A stretch of 64,000 nucleotides of DNA from Bradyrhizobium glycinis (GCF_016031655.1 NZ_JACCHQ010000018.1:62001-126000); one strand, 5' to 3'; shown: positions 18,717 to 29,168, counted from the stretch's first letter. Made by a program: numbers and translations. The notes: a model not told the origin generated them from the sequence alone.

Positions 18717-19627
18717 TTCCCCAGAAGTCTCCTTGAACTCGTGTAAGTTCTTGTCCTTGGCGCTCGCGTAAATTCTGTCCTGGTCCGGGTACGTCGCTTC
18801 ATTACTGAAGCACGTTTGTCGGACTGGGATTGGGCAGCGGCTTGGCCTGTAACCGCGGCAGTGGTCTGTCTGCTCAAGAGCAACGGCCGTGCCAACCACA
18901 AAATCTCGACTGCGCTTTGTTGGACGAGAAGAACATGCCCGACTACAGCATTTCCTGCGGAATTGCCCCGGCAGCTGCTGTCGGATTTAAGACATTGCGG
19001 CGGCAATCGGACATACACATGCGGAATACGGAGCGCACGGGTCCATGGCTGAAAACCAACACACCGTGAGTGCTCGTCTACACCGGCAATGTGGGGCCAC
19101 GTAGACGAGCTCGCAACAGCACTCGCTAGCCGTTTCCTTGGGCGGAAGATCAATATGCACAACGCCGACGTTAACGGCAATGAGGCGCCAAATGAAGTCG
19201 CACGGTTCAAGAGGGAGGTTATCGTCCCGAATTTGAACCCTCGCGAACATTGGTAGCCCAACGAGACAGCCCGTCCTGCACCAGCTGAAAATCATCCACT
19301 TGGGTGCGAACGAATTTTCGGACTCCGACTTTTGGCCAAGCACGTCACGGAATACAAGCACCTGGCCCGAACAGGCGGGACCCGCGAGTGGACGAAAGGA
19401 AGAGTGTCATGGGCGGGAAGATTAGGACCTTTCGTCTGGATGACTGATAACCCACGCACAAAAATGCCAATTATAGCGATTCTCAGAGCAAGATCTTTTC
19501 CTCCCTTTGTGTGCGCGCCGCTCTCACAACCTTGTCTCAAGCTTGGTATAGGTCCACTTCAGGCGTTTAAGATCGCGCGGCAGGATTATTTAGAGCGGGG
19601 CTGCTGGGGCGGCGAAGAGGGCCAATT
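18717..19627. other. Upstream region of the hydrazine-type operon; inverted repeat at 19204-19239
   Basis: About 900 bases without a credible gene, between the start of the monooxygenase and the end of bioA. It must hold the operon promoter. I see no nod box, tts box or sigma-54 promoter here. An inverted repeat GGTTCAA (19204-19210) and TTGAACC (19233-19239) may be a regulator site or a chance match. Confidence 0.35.
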
Positions 19628-20881
19628 TCAGGCCAGCGCATCAGCAGCCTCGCGAATGCCCCCATAGATTTCGTCAAGATCTGCTTTCGTGACGCAATAT
19701 GGCGGCATCACATAGATCGTATTCCCGAGGGGACGCAGCAGCAGATTTTGCTCTCTGAAGAAGGCCTGAAGCTTCGGACCGACCTCCGCCAGATAGCCGG
19801 CATCGCTGGCTTTCAGATCGAGTGCCGCAATCGTGCCGGCGCGACGCACGTTTGCGAAGCGCGAGTCCGTCCGGAAAGGTTCGAGTGCTTCTTCTTGCAT
19901 CCTGGCAACCGACGCCACGCGCTGACGAGTTTTCGGATGCTGCCAAAGGTCGAGGTTGGCCTTTGCAGCGGCGCAGGCCACGGGATTTGCGGTATAAGAG
20001 CTCGAATGAAAGAACGTACGGGTCCGATCTTTCGAGTAGTGCGCCTCGAATATCTCGGCCCGGCACAGCGTCACCGCGAGCGGAAGTGCTCCACCCGTAA
20101 GTCCTTTGGAATAGCAGACGATATCCGCCGTGACGTCCGCCTGCTCGCAGGCGAACAGTGTTCCAGTTCGGCCCCAGCCTGTCATGATCTCGTCGGCGAT
20201 GAACAGGACATGGGAAGCCTCACATATCCGCTTCATCTCTTTGAGCACCCAAGCTGGATACATCAGCATCCCGCCCGCGCCCAATACCAGGGGCTCCACG
20301 AGAAACGCAGCCGGAGTTTCGCTTCGGCAGGCGAACTTGAGCGCGTCGAGTGTCGCCTGCTCATGGCCTTTCGCTGGGAACGGAATGGACGTCACATCGA
20401 ACAGCAGGGGCCCGTACGCGGCATTGAATACACCGCGGCTACCTACCGACATCGCCCCGACAGTATCGCCGTGATAGGAATACTGCATCACGACAATACG
20501 CGTTCGCGGTTTGCCGATGTTATGCCAATAGCCGAGTGCCATTTTCAGGGCCACTTCCACGCTGGCTGAGCCGCTATCGGAGAAGAAGACATGATCGAGG
20601 CCGCGGGGAGCGAGTTTTAAAAGCAGGGCGGCGACCTCCTCGGCCGGAGCATGGGTGTAACCGGCGAAGATGATCTGGTTGAGCTTGGTGGCTTGTTCTT
20701 GAATCGCGCGCGCAATAGGCGGATGGCAATGACCGTGGGTCACGACCCACCAGGATGAGATGGCATCTATGATGCGGCGCTCATCCGCGGTGTAAAGATA
20801 GGCACCCTCACCACGTGCGATCCTCGTCATCTCGTCACAAAGTGCGTGTTGGGTGAACGGATGCCAGATCGGCGACTTCAC
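19628..20881 (-). CDS. bioA: Adenosylmethionine-8-amino-7-oxononanoate aminotransferase
   Basis: BioA transfers an amino group from S-adenosylmethionine to KAPA to make DAPA in biotin synthesis. The 417-residue protein shows the family start (IWHPFTQHALC), the PLP site region (DEIMTGWGRTGTLFACE) and the lysine in VCYSKGLTGGALPLAV. The start is GTG 20881, overlapping the bioD stop by four bases (GTGA); this gives the usual family length, whereas the longer open frame reads into bioD. Last gene of the operon bioB-bioF-bioD-bioA. Confidence 0.93.
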   Translation of the reverse strand: MKSPIWHPFTQHALCDEMTRIARGEGAYLYTADERRIIDAISSWWVVTHGHCHPPIARAIQEQATKLNQIIFAGYTHAPAEEVAALLLKLAPRGLDHVFFSDSGSASVEVALKMALGYWHNIGKPRTRIVVMQYSYHGDTVGAMSVGSRGVFNAAYGPLLFDVTSIPFPAKGHEQATLDALKFACRSETPAAFLVEPLVLGAGGMLMYPAWVLKEMKRICEASHVLFIADEIMTGWGRTGTLFACEQADVTADIVCYSKGLTGGALPLAVTLCRAEIFEAHYSKDRTRTFFHSSSYTANPVACAAAKANLDLWQHPKTRQRVASVARMQEEALEPFRTDSRFANVRRAGTIAALDLKASDAGYLAEVGPKLQAFFREQNLLLRPLGNTIYVMPPYCVTKADLDEIYGGIREAADALA

Positions 20882-21522
20882 GTTTGATCTCCCCGCTTGA
20901 AATCCTCGGCCACGAATGATTCTTTGAACGCGGCCTGCAGCGCCTCGGGCGTGAGAGGAGAGAGCCAGGGCAGCCGTCCCAACCAACGCACCCGGCCGAT
21001 CTCGCAAATGGCGGTCTCGGCCGCGGCATCTCGTTGGCCAATGAACGCAACCCCAAGAAGATTGATGTGGCGCTTGCGCAGAGCCTCGATCGACAACAAC
21101 GAATGATTGATGGTGCCGAGTCGCGTGCTCGCGCAAAGCACGACGGGAAGCCGCCACCCCTCGAGGAGGTCGATATAAAGAGTGACGCCGTTCAGCGGCA
21201 CCATCAATCCACCTGCGCCCTCGATCACGAGCGGCCGTTCGCCCGCGTTCGGTGGCCGAACCGAGTCCACTTCAATGCGAACTCCGTCGATTTCCGCGGA
21301 ATGATGGGGCGAGGCGGGGGTCCGAAGACGGTAGAGTTCCGGGACGATACGATCGTGTGAGAGTCCGCCAAGGCGAGCGACGAGCTCACTATCGGTTTCT
21401 CCGTCGAGGCCGGCTTGGACCGGCTTCCAGTAGTTTGCACGCAGGAGTTTGGCGAGTCCCGCTGAAAAGACCGTCTTGCCGATTCCGGTATCCGTGCCTG
21501 TCACGACAATCGACTGACTCAT
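20878..21522 (-). CDS. bioD: Dethiobiotin synthetase
   Basis: BioD closes the ureido ring of dethiobiotin from DAPA, carbon dioxide and ATP. The 214-residue protein has the P-loop GTDTGIGKT near the start, the WKPVQAG substrate segment and the conserved EGAGGLMVPL. I take ATG 21522 rather than 21537, because it overlaps the bioF stop by four bases (ATGA), matching the coupling seen in the rest of the operon. Confidence 0.93.
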   Translation of the reverse strand: MSQSIVVTGTDTGIGKTVFSAGLAKLLRANYWKPVQAGLDGETDSELVARLGGLSHDRIVPELYRLRTPASPHHSAEIDGVRIEVDSVRPPNAGERPLVIEGAGGLMVPLNGVTLYIDLLEGWRLPVVLCASTRLGTINHSLLSIEALRKRHINLLGVAFIGQRDAAAETAICEIGRVRWLGRLPWLSPLTPEALQAAFKESFVAEDFKRGDQT

Positions 21523-22673
21523 CGCAAATCGTCCCATGTCTCTTCGACCAAGGCATCGAGCATCTCGGTTACATCATTCTCTGTGACGTTAAGCGTTAGG
21601 GAGATTCGCAATCGTGCCGTTCCCGCCGGCACGGTAGGTGGCCGGATTCCACGGATGTCAAAGCCGCGAGCCTGAAGCTTAGAGGCGAGCTGCATTGCTC
21701 GCGCATTGTCGCCGACGATATATGGAATGATCTGTGAATTCGAACCACTCGCGCGGCCGCGCGCAGCGATGGCACGATGCGTGAATGCGACCAGACTGGC
21801 CAGGTGTTGCTGCCGCTCAGGCTCCTCTTCCAGGATCAGAAGCGCTTCCCGTACGGCAACCGCCATCAAGGGCGAAGGGGCGGTAGCAAAGATAAACGGA
21901 CGGCAGCGATTGACCAGGAATTCGCGCAGCACGCTGGAGGCCGTAACAAGCGCGCCAGCAGCGCCCAGCGCTTTGCCGCAGGTGTGAACGATGAGGAGAT
22001 TTTCGCGTCCCTCATAGGCTGCGGTAAGCCCCCGTCCCTGCTCACCATAGATGCCCGTTGCATGGGCCTCGTCCACGATCAGAAAGGCTTCGTAGCGGTC
22101 CGCAAGCGTGACCAGGGCCTCGAGCGGCGCGAAATCGCCATCCATGCTGTAGAGACTTTCGACCACGATGAAGATCCGGCCCATTCCGCCCTTGGCCCGC
22201 CAATCACGTATCGTGTCTTCGACCGACCCTACGTCGTTATGCGCGCTTAGCCGGAACTCGGCACGGCCGGCACGCGCTCCCTCATGAATGCTCGCGTGCA
22301 CAAGCGCATCGATAACCACCAGATCGCCCCGCTGCGGCAGCGTCGTCAGCAGAGCAAAATTTGCGACATAACCGCTGCCAAAGAACAGCGCCGTCTTCGC
22401 GCCGAAGAACTGGGTAGCAGCCGCCTCCAGTTGTTCGTGCTCCTTGCAATTGCCCCGCAAGAGCCGCGACCCGCCGGCCCCGATGGGCGTTCCAGTCTCG
22501 AGTGCGGCTGTGAGAGCCTTTTTCATCCGCGGCGAGCGCGCAAGCGCGAGGTAATCGTTCGATGTAAAATCGATGCCGGCGCGCGGCTTGAGCCCGCGCA
22601 GCCGGTTGTCCCCATTAAGAGCATGCAAGGCTGCGACATAGCCCGCAGCTCCGGTCGAACGACTTGAGTTCAT
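21519..22673 (-). CDS. bioF: 8-amino-7-oxononanoate synthase
   Basis: BioF condenses pimeloyl-ACP or pimeloyl-CoA with alanine to give KAPA. The 384-residue PLP enzyme shows DFTSNDYLALARSP near the start, the FGSGYVANFALL segment, the VVDEAHATG-type cofactor site (LIVDEAHATGIYG) and the Schiff-base lysine in HTCGKALGAAG. The gap to bioB upstream is 158 bases, larger than the other junctions. Confidence 0.93.
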   Translation of the reverse strand: MNSSRSTGAAGYVAALHALNGDNRLRGLKPRAGIDFTSNDYLALARSPRMKKALTAALETGTPIGAGGSRLLRGNCKEHEQLEAAATQFFGAKTALFFGSGYVANFALLTTLPQRGDLVVIDALVHASIHEGARAGRAEFRLSAHNDVGSVEDTIRDWRAKGGMGRIFIVVESLYSMDGDFAPLEALVTLADRYEAFLIVDEAHATGIYGEQGRGLTAAYEGRENLLIVHTCGKALGAAGALVTASSVLREFLVNRCRPFIFATAPSPLMAVAVREALLILEEEPERQQHLASLVAFTHRAIAARGRASGSNSQIIPYIVGDNARAMQLASKLQARGFDIRGIRPPTVPAGTARLRISLTLNVTENDVTEMLDALVEETWDDLR

Positions 22674-22831
22674 TCTTTGCCTTCCAGGGTTAAGTTCATT
22701 AACGCAAATATCTTCAGTCCCCGCTGCGAAGGGGCCTCTACTTAGCTTCGTAAGGTTTCGAGCTGCGTAGATTTTGTCCTTTCAGGGCGATTTGCATATC
22801 GCACCTATACTGAAGATTGGCTCTGGGCGGG

Positions 22832-23845
22832 CTAGCCGCCGTTTTGCGCTTGCGAAAGGGCTGACGCGATACCCAGTCGAGCGAGCAACGCTGTATCGCG
22901 ATCGACCTTCAAGTTCTTGGTGGTCAACAGCACGTCGCCGATGAAGATCGAGTTCGCGCCAGCCAAGAAGCACAGCGCGTGCGCCTCATCACTCATGTAT
23001 TGCCGCCCGGCAGACAGCCGCACCACGCTTTTGGGCATCATGATCCGCGCCGTTGCCAGCAGGCGCACAAGCTCAATCGGATCGGGGCGCTCGGCGGTGT
23101 CATTGACCGGTACGCCCTTGACTTCGTTCCAGAGGTTGATCGGCACGCTTTCCGGTGGCTCGCCCAGATTGGCGAGCAGCACGAGCATGCCAAGTCGATC
23201 TTCGACGCGTTCGCCCATGCCGATGATGCCACCGCAGCAAACTTTGATGCCGGCCTCGCGCACAAGAGATAGCGTATCGATACGCTCCTGCAGGGTACGC
23301 GTCGTGATGATTTTCCCATAGAACTCAGGGGAGGTGTCGACGTTGTGGTTGTAGAAATCGAGCCCTGCCTCGGAAAGCCGTGCAGCTTGCTTCGTCGTGA
23401 GCATTCCGAGCGTGACGCAGGTCTCCATGCCAAGTTCCTTGACCGCTCTGACCATCTCGCAGACGGAATCGAGATCGCGGTCTTTTGGCCTGCGCCAGGC
23501 AGCTGCCATGCAGAAGCGGGTAGCGCCAGCGTCTTTTGCAGCTTTCGCTGCAGCGAGCACCTCCGATCGATCCAACAGACCTTTGGCTCTCACTCCGGTG
23601 TCGTAATGGGCGCTCTGCGAGCAATAGCCACAGTCTTCCGGGCAGCCGCCCGTCTTGATGCTGCACAGGCTTGCCGTCTCAATGCTGTTTGGATCGAAGT
23701 TCTCGCGGTGAACGCGCTGCGCCTGAAACATCAACTCTGCAAACGGCAGCCCATAGAGTGCCTCAGCCTCGGCGCGTTCCCAAACCCTGCTAACGGCAGC
23801 GGTGTCTCCGCTGCCTTTCCGGCCCACAACCAGACCTGCCGTCAT
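22832..23845 (-). CDS. bioB: Biotin synthase (radical SAM)
   Basis: BioB inserts sulfur into dethiobiotin. The 337-residue protein has the radical-SAM cluster CxxxCxxC at Cys68, Cys72 and Cys75 (GGCPEDCGYCSQS), the family segment CMAAAWRRPKDRD, and YNHNVDTSPEFY. ATG 23845 lies behind GGTGGAG and is a better start than the TTG at 23884, which falls close to the operator. First gene of the operon; the promoter region upstream contains BioR-type palindromes. Confidence 0.95.
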   Translation of the reverse strand: MTAGLVVGRKGSGDTAAVSRVWERAEAEALYGLPFAELMFQAQRVHRENFDPNSIETASLCSIKTGGCPEDCGYCSQSAHYDTGVRAKGLLDRSEVLAAAKAAKDAGATRFCMAAAWRRPKDRDLDSVCEMVRAVKELGMETCVTLGMLTTKQAARLSEAGLDFYNHNVDTSPEFYGKIITTRTLQERIDTLSLVREAGIKVCCGGIIGMGERVEDRLGMLVLLANLGEPPESVPINLWNEVKGVPVNDTAERPDPIELVRLLATARIMMPKSVVRLSAGRQYMSDEAHALCFLAGANSIFIGDVLLTTKNLKVDRDTALLARLGIASALSQAQNGG

Positions 23846-23865
23846 GAACGCACTCCACCTTGAGA

Positions 23866-23894
23866 TTATAGACAACAAGTCCAATTATCTATAA
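23866..23894. promoter_or_regulatory. BioR operator boxes upstream of bioB
   Basis: TTATCTATAA at 23885-23894 is an exact match to the BioR box consensus TTATMKATAA, and TTATAGACAA at 23866-23875 is a near match. Both lie just before bioB and would let BioR repress the operon. Confidence 0.8.
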
Positions 23895-23953
23895 CAAGGG
23901 ACCCGTCGATTAACGTTAGTTGATGCGTGACCAGATTGCACTCGCTATTCCGG

Positions 23954-23967
23954 TAGATAATCTATGA
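23954..23967. promoter_or_regulatory. Palindromic BioR-type box over the bioR start
   Basis: TAGATAATCTA is a perfect inverted repeat at 23954-23964. The overlapping TAATCTATGA matches the BioR box at eight of ten positions and covers the bioR start codon, so bioR is probably autoregulated. Confidence 0.6.
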
Positions 23968-24605
23968 AAGCCGCTTACCAGACGAATGCTACGGCCGCAG
24001 CGCGCATTGAGCAGTCAATTGGCGAGCGCATCATCAGCGGCGTCTTGCCCCCGGACGCTCCGCTCCGGCAGGATCATGTGGCCCGAGAATTCAATTCAAG
24101 CCACGTCCCAGTGCGTGAGGCTTTTCGGCGGCTGGAGGCTCAACACCTCGTCGTCGCTCAGCCTCGTCGAGGTGTGCGTGTCGCCCCGCTCGATACCAAG
24201 GCGGTGAAGGAGATCGCCGAGATGCGAGCGGCGCTCGAAGTGGTCGCCTTGCGCAATGCGATTCCCAAGCTCACCTCTCGCGATTTGGCCCAGATCGAGC
24301 TTGCACTGATTGAAGGAGACAATGCTGATACCATTGAGCAGTTCGAGTTAGCCAACCGCGCGTTTCACCACGCGCTAGTTGCTCCTTGCGCGATGCCGCG
24401 CCTGCTGGCTAGTCTCGACGGACTGCAGCTTGCGAATTCACGATTAGTGTTCGCGATGGCGTGCAATCAAGGCTGGCGGCCGCGACCCAACCAGGATCAC
24501 CGCCTGATTCTGCAAGCCGTGCGAGCGCGCAACATCGATCAAGCCTGCAACGTGCTCTTGCGCCACATTCAAGCAATCGAGCGCTTGGCGCTTCCAGCAT
24601 CCTGA
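23964..24605 (+). CDS. bioR: GntR-family biotin repressor
   Basis: A 213-residue regulator of the FadR/FCD subfamily of GntR proteins. An N-terminal winged helix (GERIISGVLPPDAPLRQDHV, then VPVREAFRRLEAQHLV) is followed by an all-helical FCD effector domain. BioR of alphaproteobacteria represses bio genes at TTATMKATAA boxes, and such boxes occur between this gene and bioB, which face each other head to head. That arrangement and the residues fit BioR well. Confidence 0.9.
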   Translation: MKAAYQTNATAAARIEQSIGERIISGVLPPDAPLRQDHVAREFNSSHVPVREAFRRLEAQHLVVAQPRRGVRVAPLDTKAVKEIAEMRAALEVVALRNAIPKLTSRDLAQIELALIEGDNADTIEQFELANRAFHHALVAPCAMPRLLASLDGLQLANSRLVFAMACNQGWRPRPNQDHRLILQAVRARNIDQACNVLLRHIQAIERLALPAS

Positions 24606-25567
24606 GCAGGAACAAGAGAAGTCGTCCTTCGAGGGTCATCACACGTGTCAGGCTATCGAATCTAACTTGCAGTTCAAGCCGGTTCAGCCAGCTCGCTGCC
24701 AATATCTGCGAACCCGGCTCCATCTTTGCTTCCGACGGCTTTGTCGGGATCTGTCACATCGTTCTGTTTTCCGTCAGGGTTAAGGACCACGTTGAGCAAA
24801 TCGTTGACGGCCCGTCGGTTCTCAATGCGCGCGGGGGTCGTCTCACAGTCGAGCGCAACAGCTTGCGAAGCTAAGCATCGGTCATCGGTCTGCCGGGTAC
24901 CCCTAAACGGATCCGCGGCTCACTGAACGCTGCGATCCCCTCCAACAGGAGCCAACTCGAGAATCCGAAAGAATGAGGGCATACACGGCCGAAAGCGTGG
25001 AGGCGGCGTTCTTCGCTTCCACCGGCCCCAATTTGGCTCAAAGAGTCACCCATCGTTGCTGATGGCGCCACCGCTCGCAGCCCGCGCCAGCGCCGTTAGA
25101 CACATGCGTCGTGCCAAGGCCACGCTGATGGGTAAACGCCACTAGGTCAGTTCAATCGAAATTCCAAGCAGTACGCATCAATCGAACTGCGAGCTGTGGA
25201 TCAGATCTCCATCATCGCCGCCGGCAGATTGAATGAGTTGGAAGAATGCGGTCCGACAGAAGACGCAGATCAACCGCGAAGATACTTTGTCGAGATCTAT
25301 GTGCGCTGATTGCCTGCGAGGAACTGGTTTCCGGCCATACGAGCATAGGCGGGCCCGTTCTTCTGATCAATACGATCCCATGAGCACCGCCGGTCCCAAT
25401 GCAGAGCGAACTGACGCGAGTTCGCGGAACCTGGTTATCACGGACGTAAAGACGGCCAGAAACGATCTGGCCGTCGCTACTGACGATACTAGCGCATGAC
25501 GGCTTGCCGACTTTGTCCACACCGCTAACGGATAAAGGTCAACGCGCATTCCCGCGGTGCTTGTCGC
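24606..25567. other. Intergenic, nothing recognised
   Basis: About 960 bases between bioR and virK without a gene, repeat or RNA that I can support. Short open frames here have no motifs. Confidence 0.35.
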
Positions 25568-26008
25568 CTACCAGATGAATGTTGCGCCATCAGGCAGTTC
25601 GCACACGAATTCGCCCTGGTTCACGAGTTCGGTGGTCCCAACGACAAGCTTGGAGGCCCGCACGGTAAGCTTTCCGTCGCGGTTGAGGCTGTGGCGAATG
25701 TATTCGGTCACGGCATGGCCTGAGCTATCCACCGTTTGATGCGCATTGGCAAAGCTGATGCCGTTCTGGGCGGTCACCCTGAACGCATTGATAACCAGGC
25801 CAGCCTGCGTCCCAGGCCCGGGCTTGCCACCCTCGGCGGTAGTACAATGGTTCATATCCAGTATGAGTTTCACGTTTTTGCCCGTCTGCAAGGCCTTGAG
25901 CACCTCCATGTATTTCGGCGAGGTCTCATTGGCGCTGACCACACCGCTCACGGTTGTCGCAGAAAGCACGGACAACACGATCAACAGGGCTCTGCCAGTT
26001 AAGTTCAT
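25568..26008 (-). CDS. virK: VirK-family exported protein
   Basis: A 146-residue protein with a signal peptide (MNLTGRALLIVLSVLSATTV) and the VirK core: YMEVLKALQTGKNVKLILDM, then a cysteine in NHCTTAE, and a C-terminal strand region with a second cysteine (EFVCELPDGATF). VirK was named from Agrobacterium and is found in rhizobial symbiosis regions; its biochemical role is unknown. ATG 26008 follows GGAGGGAGAAG, a strong ribosome site, so the longer open frame is not needed. Confidence 0.8.
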   Translation of the reverse strand: MNLTGRALLIVLSVLSATTVSGVVSANETSPKYMEVLKALQTGKNVKLILDMNHCTTAEGGKPGPGTQAGLVINAFRVTAQNGISFANAHQTVDSSGHAVTEYIRHSLNRDGKLTVRASKLVVGTTELVNQGEFVCELPDGATFIW

Positions 26009-28451
26009 TTGCTCTTCTCCCTCCATAGAGAACCACAGGTCGCAAGCGTAGCGCCACAAGATGGAATAGCCGGGTGGACAGACGTCAAGCGCCGTTGCAC
26101 TTCGAACAAAGACAATCAGTCACAATTGAACGCAAGTGGTGGCGACGGCTATTCCGACGTCACAACATCGTAGGTTAGGTTTACTGAATCGCCTCCTCGC
26201 GAGCGTCGTCCCGGGAGATGGTTCATCGAGCAGACCCTTGGAAAGCGATAAACGGCGCGGGCATCTGCCACCTGACCGACGGGCTGGACTTAGGCTGACA
26301 CGAGCCCAGCAGCCAAGACAGCTGAGTATTACCTCCTCGAAATACACTCATATATCGCACATGCACCGACTTGCGGCAGAAGCTCGCTTCATTACATCCT
26401 CCAATCCACATCTGAAGACGAACAGCATCATTCTCTTCGCCGGTCAGCTTCTTGAAAGCTGTCTTGCAAATTGTCTCCAACGACTGGAAACGGCTGAATA
26501 TCGACCCAGGGAATGCGGCAGGGACCGCGGCTGACGGCCACGACGCGGTGCCGCAATAACACGAGGGAACAAGCGTACTCACCGCTGCGGCAGTCGGCCT
26601 ATCGAAGCAGAATCGGACACCCAGCTACAGTACCTCCATTCGGTTCAGCAAACATCGGATCCTGCTGGATCTGCCAGTGCAGCGAATGAGACTGCGTCAG
26701 AAAACAATCACTATCCTGCCGCATCATTTGTCAGCGCGCGCGCCTGACGTGAGCCGTTAAGGCCCAGCATGGATCCTTTTGGCATCTCGACTTGCCATCG
26801 GCCGTGCGCTCAACAAGAGAGCTCGGACACGATCGCATCAACGATAAGGTCATTAGAGTCTTGTTCAGCGGCAAGCCGCGCCGTCGCACAATGTTCTATT
26901 CGCGACCTGGATGCGTTCCATAAAAACAATCGATTTTGCCGATCTTGCCTAAACGTCCCATATTGTCCTGGTCTATGGAGGCAGCATTCAAGAATGTCGT
27001 TTTGCAATCCTTCCCGTCCCTTTCCGGCTAAATCAGCTTGCGCGCTCGGGCGCCTGCGTCCCAGAAGTTAGCTCCTGCGGCTCACAGGAAGCATCGCGGG
27101 GCTCGCCACCGTCTCCCTGCTGAATCGGCACGCATGAGTTTGATCGTACGACCGTCACGACACGCCTTAAGGGCCAGCAAAGACGATCGCGTTCACGCAC
27201 TGTCATCGCCTTAGGCTCGAGCTACGCTTTGAATGGACCGAGGGAATGCCCATGACATTGGGGAGAAGACAAGCGATAGGCCCAGATCAGACGTCTGGTT
27301 TCGGCACGCGTCGTCATCGTTTCAGACTCTTGCGACGACAAGGGCACTGCCTCCAACCAGCGGTTAAAGGCACTTGAATCTCACCTTGCGTCAGATTGTA
27401 GGATTTCTGACAGCCTAGAACTCTTCCTGACAGGTAGCAAGAATTGCGAACGTCTCAAAAGCACAACGCTCCTCCGCTCAGTCCCATCACGCTGCTGGAT
27501 TTCTCCGCTCCAGGACCTGCGTCCGACGTCCCCCACGTGCAGATCGAAGGACGAAGAACCGATACGCTTGCAACCGAATCAAGATGCGGCGCGCGAGCAG
27601 GACGCCGGCGGACGCCATCTTGGGCACACACCAATTCCAAACTCGAGATCCGGTTATTCTGGCGCCGTGCACCACGTGAGACGAGAAGGTGCTGGTATAG
27701 CCACCTGGATCTATGCGCGAGGCAGCACCGTGGAGCTCGATTGGGGCATCGTTCTCAGCTTTCGCTAGGCTGCTGCGGACGAGGGAACCTCGGGCGCAAC
27801 GGAACTTCGGCACGGTTGACAACCTTGCGTGCGAACGATTCCCCAGCAATAGGGTGCTCTTCGAGCCGAGCGAGGCATTGATCGTTTCGTCGTGCATCTC
27901 GAGCAGTGAAGCCATCGGCCAGATGCGCGGCGTGATGTGTCTTCGAATGCGGAAAAGACTTGCATTGTCGTGACTCCACGACACGACGGGCTCAACGGTC
28001 TAACAAGACCACCGCAGACCATGACCAATTCGGAGGGTTCTAAATGTCGGTTTCGCTCATCTGTTCAGCCACAACTCCGATCGTCTCCCGCGCCACGGTT
28101 TCGATCGCGCGGCCTGGCGCTATTCGCACCGCAAGCGTCGGCTCAGGACACGCAAGAACGGCTGTGATCGACCCACAAAGGCGTCAGCGCGCTGCCGCGG
28201 CAAACAACACAAACTATCTTGCTAGCACGAGGGGCATGTTGAGCGGCGCCGGCGCCGTAAGCAGTCCGCGGCGGTCTATGGTCCATACGATGACAATGGA
28301 CCCCCACATATCGATCACCTGGCAACATGTTCCGCCCTCTGGTTTCGGGCGGTTCAAATTCACCCCAACTAAACCGCCTCTCAGGTCCATCGAGCCCCAT
28401 AATCGGACTCATCGCGCTCAGGTCTTGCTGTGAATGGACGAGAGGCGATGA
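26009..28451. other. Long non-coding stretch with a nod box, upstream of ttsI
   Basis: About 2.4 kb without a convincing gene. Open frames exist in several phases but carry no motif. The one clear signal is a nod box near 26.93 kb. Confidence 0.4.
26912..26948 (+). promoter_or_regulatory. nod box (NodD target)
   Basis: The sequence contains AACAATCGATTTTGCCGATC preceded by TTCCATAA, close to the nod box core with ATC-N9-GAT spacing and the following CTTG. It points toward ttsI, about 1.5 kb downstream with no gene between, so flavonoid-activated NodD probably drives ttsI from here. Confidence 0.75.
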
Positions 28452-29141
28452 ATGCGAATTCTCCTGGTTGATCATCACTCGGACTTTGCCCGCGACGTGA
28501 AGGACGTGCTGTTGAATCGCGGCTTCGCCGTCGACGTCACACGCACTCTGGACGAGGCGGCGGCCGCGCTCGATTGCGCGAACTACCACATGGTCCTGCT
28601 CGAATTGGCGTTGCCAGATGGAGACGGATTGGATTGGCTGAAACAGTTGCGGCGCGAGGGACGGTCGATGCCTGCCATGATGATGAGCAGCCTCAACGAT
28701 ATCAGTCGACGGATCGCGATTTTCAATGCGGGCGCAGACGATTTTTTGCCAAAGCCTGTCTCTACCGACGAACTCATTGCTCGCATGCGAGCTATTTTGC
28801 GACGCTCAATGCAAATGACAGCCCCGGTAGTGACATTCGGGAATTTGCATTTCGATCCGATCGCGCGACAGGTCTCGGTCGGTGGCCGACTCCTCAGAAT
28901 TGCGCGCCGCGAAGTGTGCATTCTCGAACATCTGCTCTATCGCGCGGGCCGTACCGTGCCGCGCGCATCGCTCGAAGACAGCTTGTATGCGTTTGACGAC
29001 GAGGTCTCGACCAATGCGCTGGAAGTCGGGATCTATCGCTTACGCTCACATTTGAGCCAGGCGGGTGCAACGCTCAGGATCAAGACTGCGCGCGGTGTCG
29101 GTTACACGCTTGAACTTATTGGCGCAGCATCGGCTGCCTAG
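28452..29141 (+). CDS. ttsI: Type III secretion transcriptional activator TtsI
   Basis: A 229-residue OmpR-type response regulator: receiver domain 1-115 and winged-helix DNA-binding domain about 130-225 (ending RIKTARGVGYTLEL). TtsI binds tts boxes and switches on type III secretion genes. The usual phosphoacceptor aspartate is Glu51 here (VLLELALPDGDGL), a feature known for TtsI proteins, which are thought to be active without phosphorylation. It heads a plus-strand group with the secretin gene rhcC2 28 bases downstream. A nod box lies about 1.5 kb upstream. Confidence 0.93.
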   Translation: MRILLVDHHSDFARDVKDVLLNRGFAVDVTRTLDEAAAALDCANYHMVLLELALPDGDGLDWLKQLRREGRSMPAMMMSSLNDISRRIAIFNAGADDFLPKPVSTDELIARMRAILRRSMQMTAPVVTFGNLHFDPIARQVSVGGRLLRIARREVCILEHLLYRAGRTVPRASLEDSLYAFDDEVSTNALEVGIYRLRSHLSQAGATLRIKTARGVGYTLELIGAASAA

Positions 29142-29168
29142 CCGATCGAACTTGAAAGCAACACTCCC

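Noticed and set aside
18542..19261. Open frame of 239 residues on the minus strand upstream of and overlapping the monooxygenase gene
   Set aside because: It reads the monooxygenase gene out of frame at its end and has no motif elsewhere.
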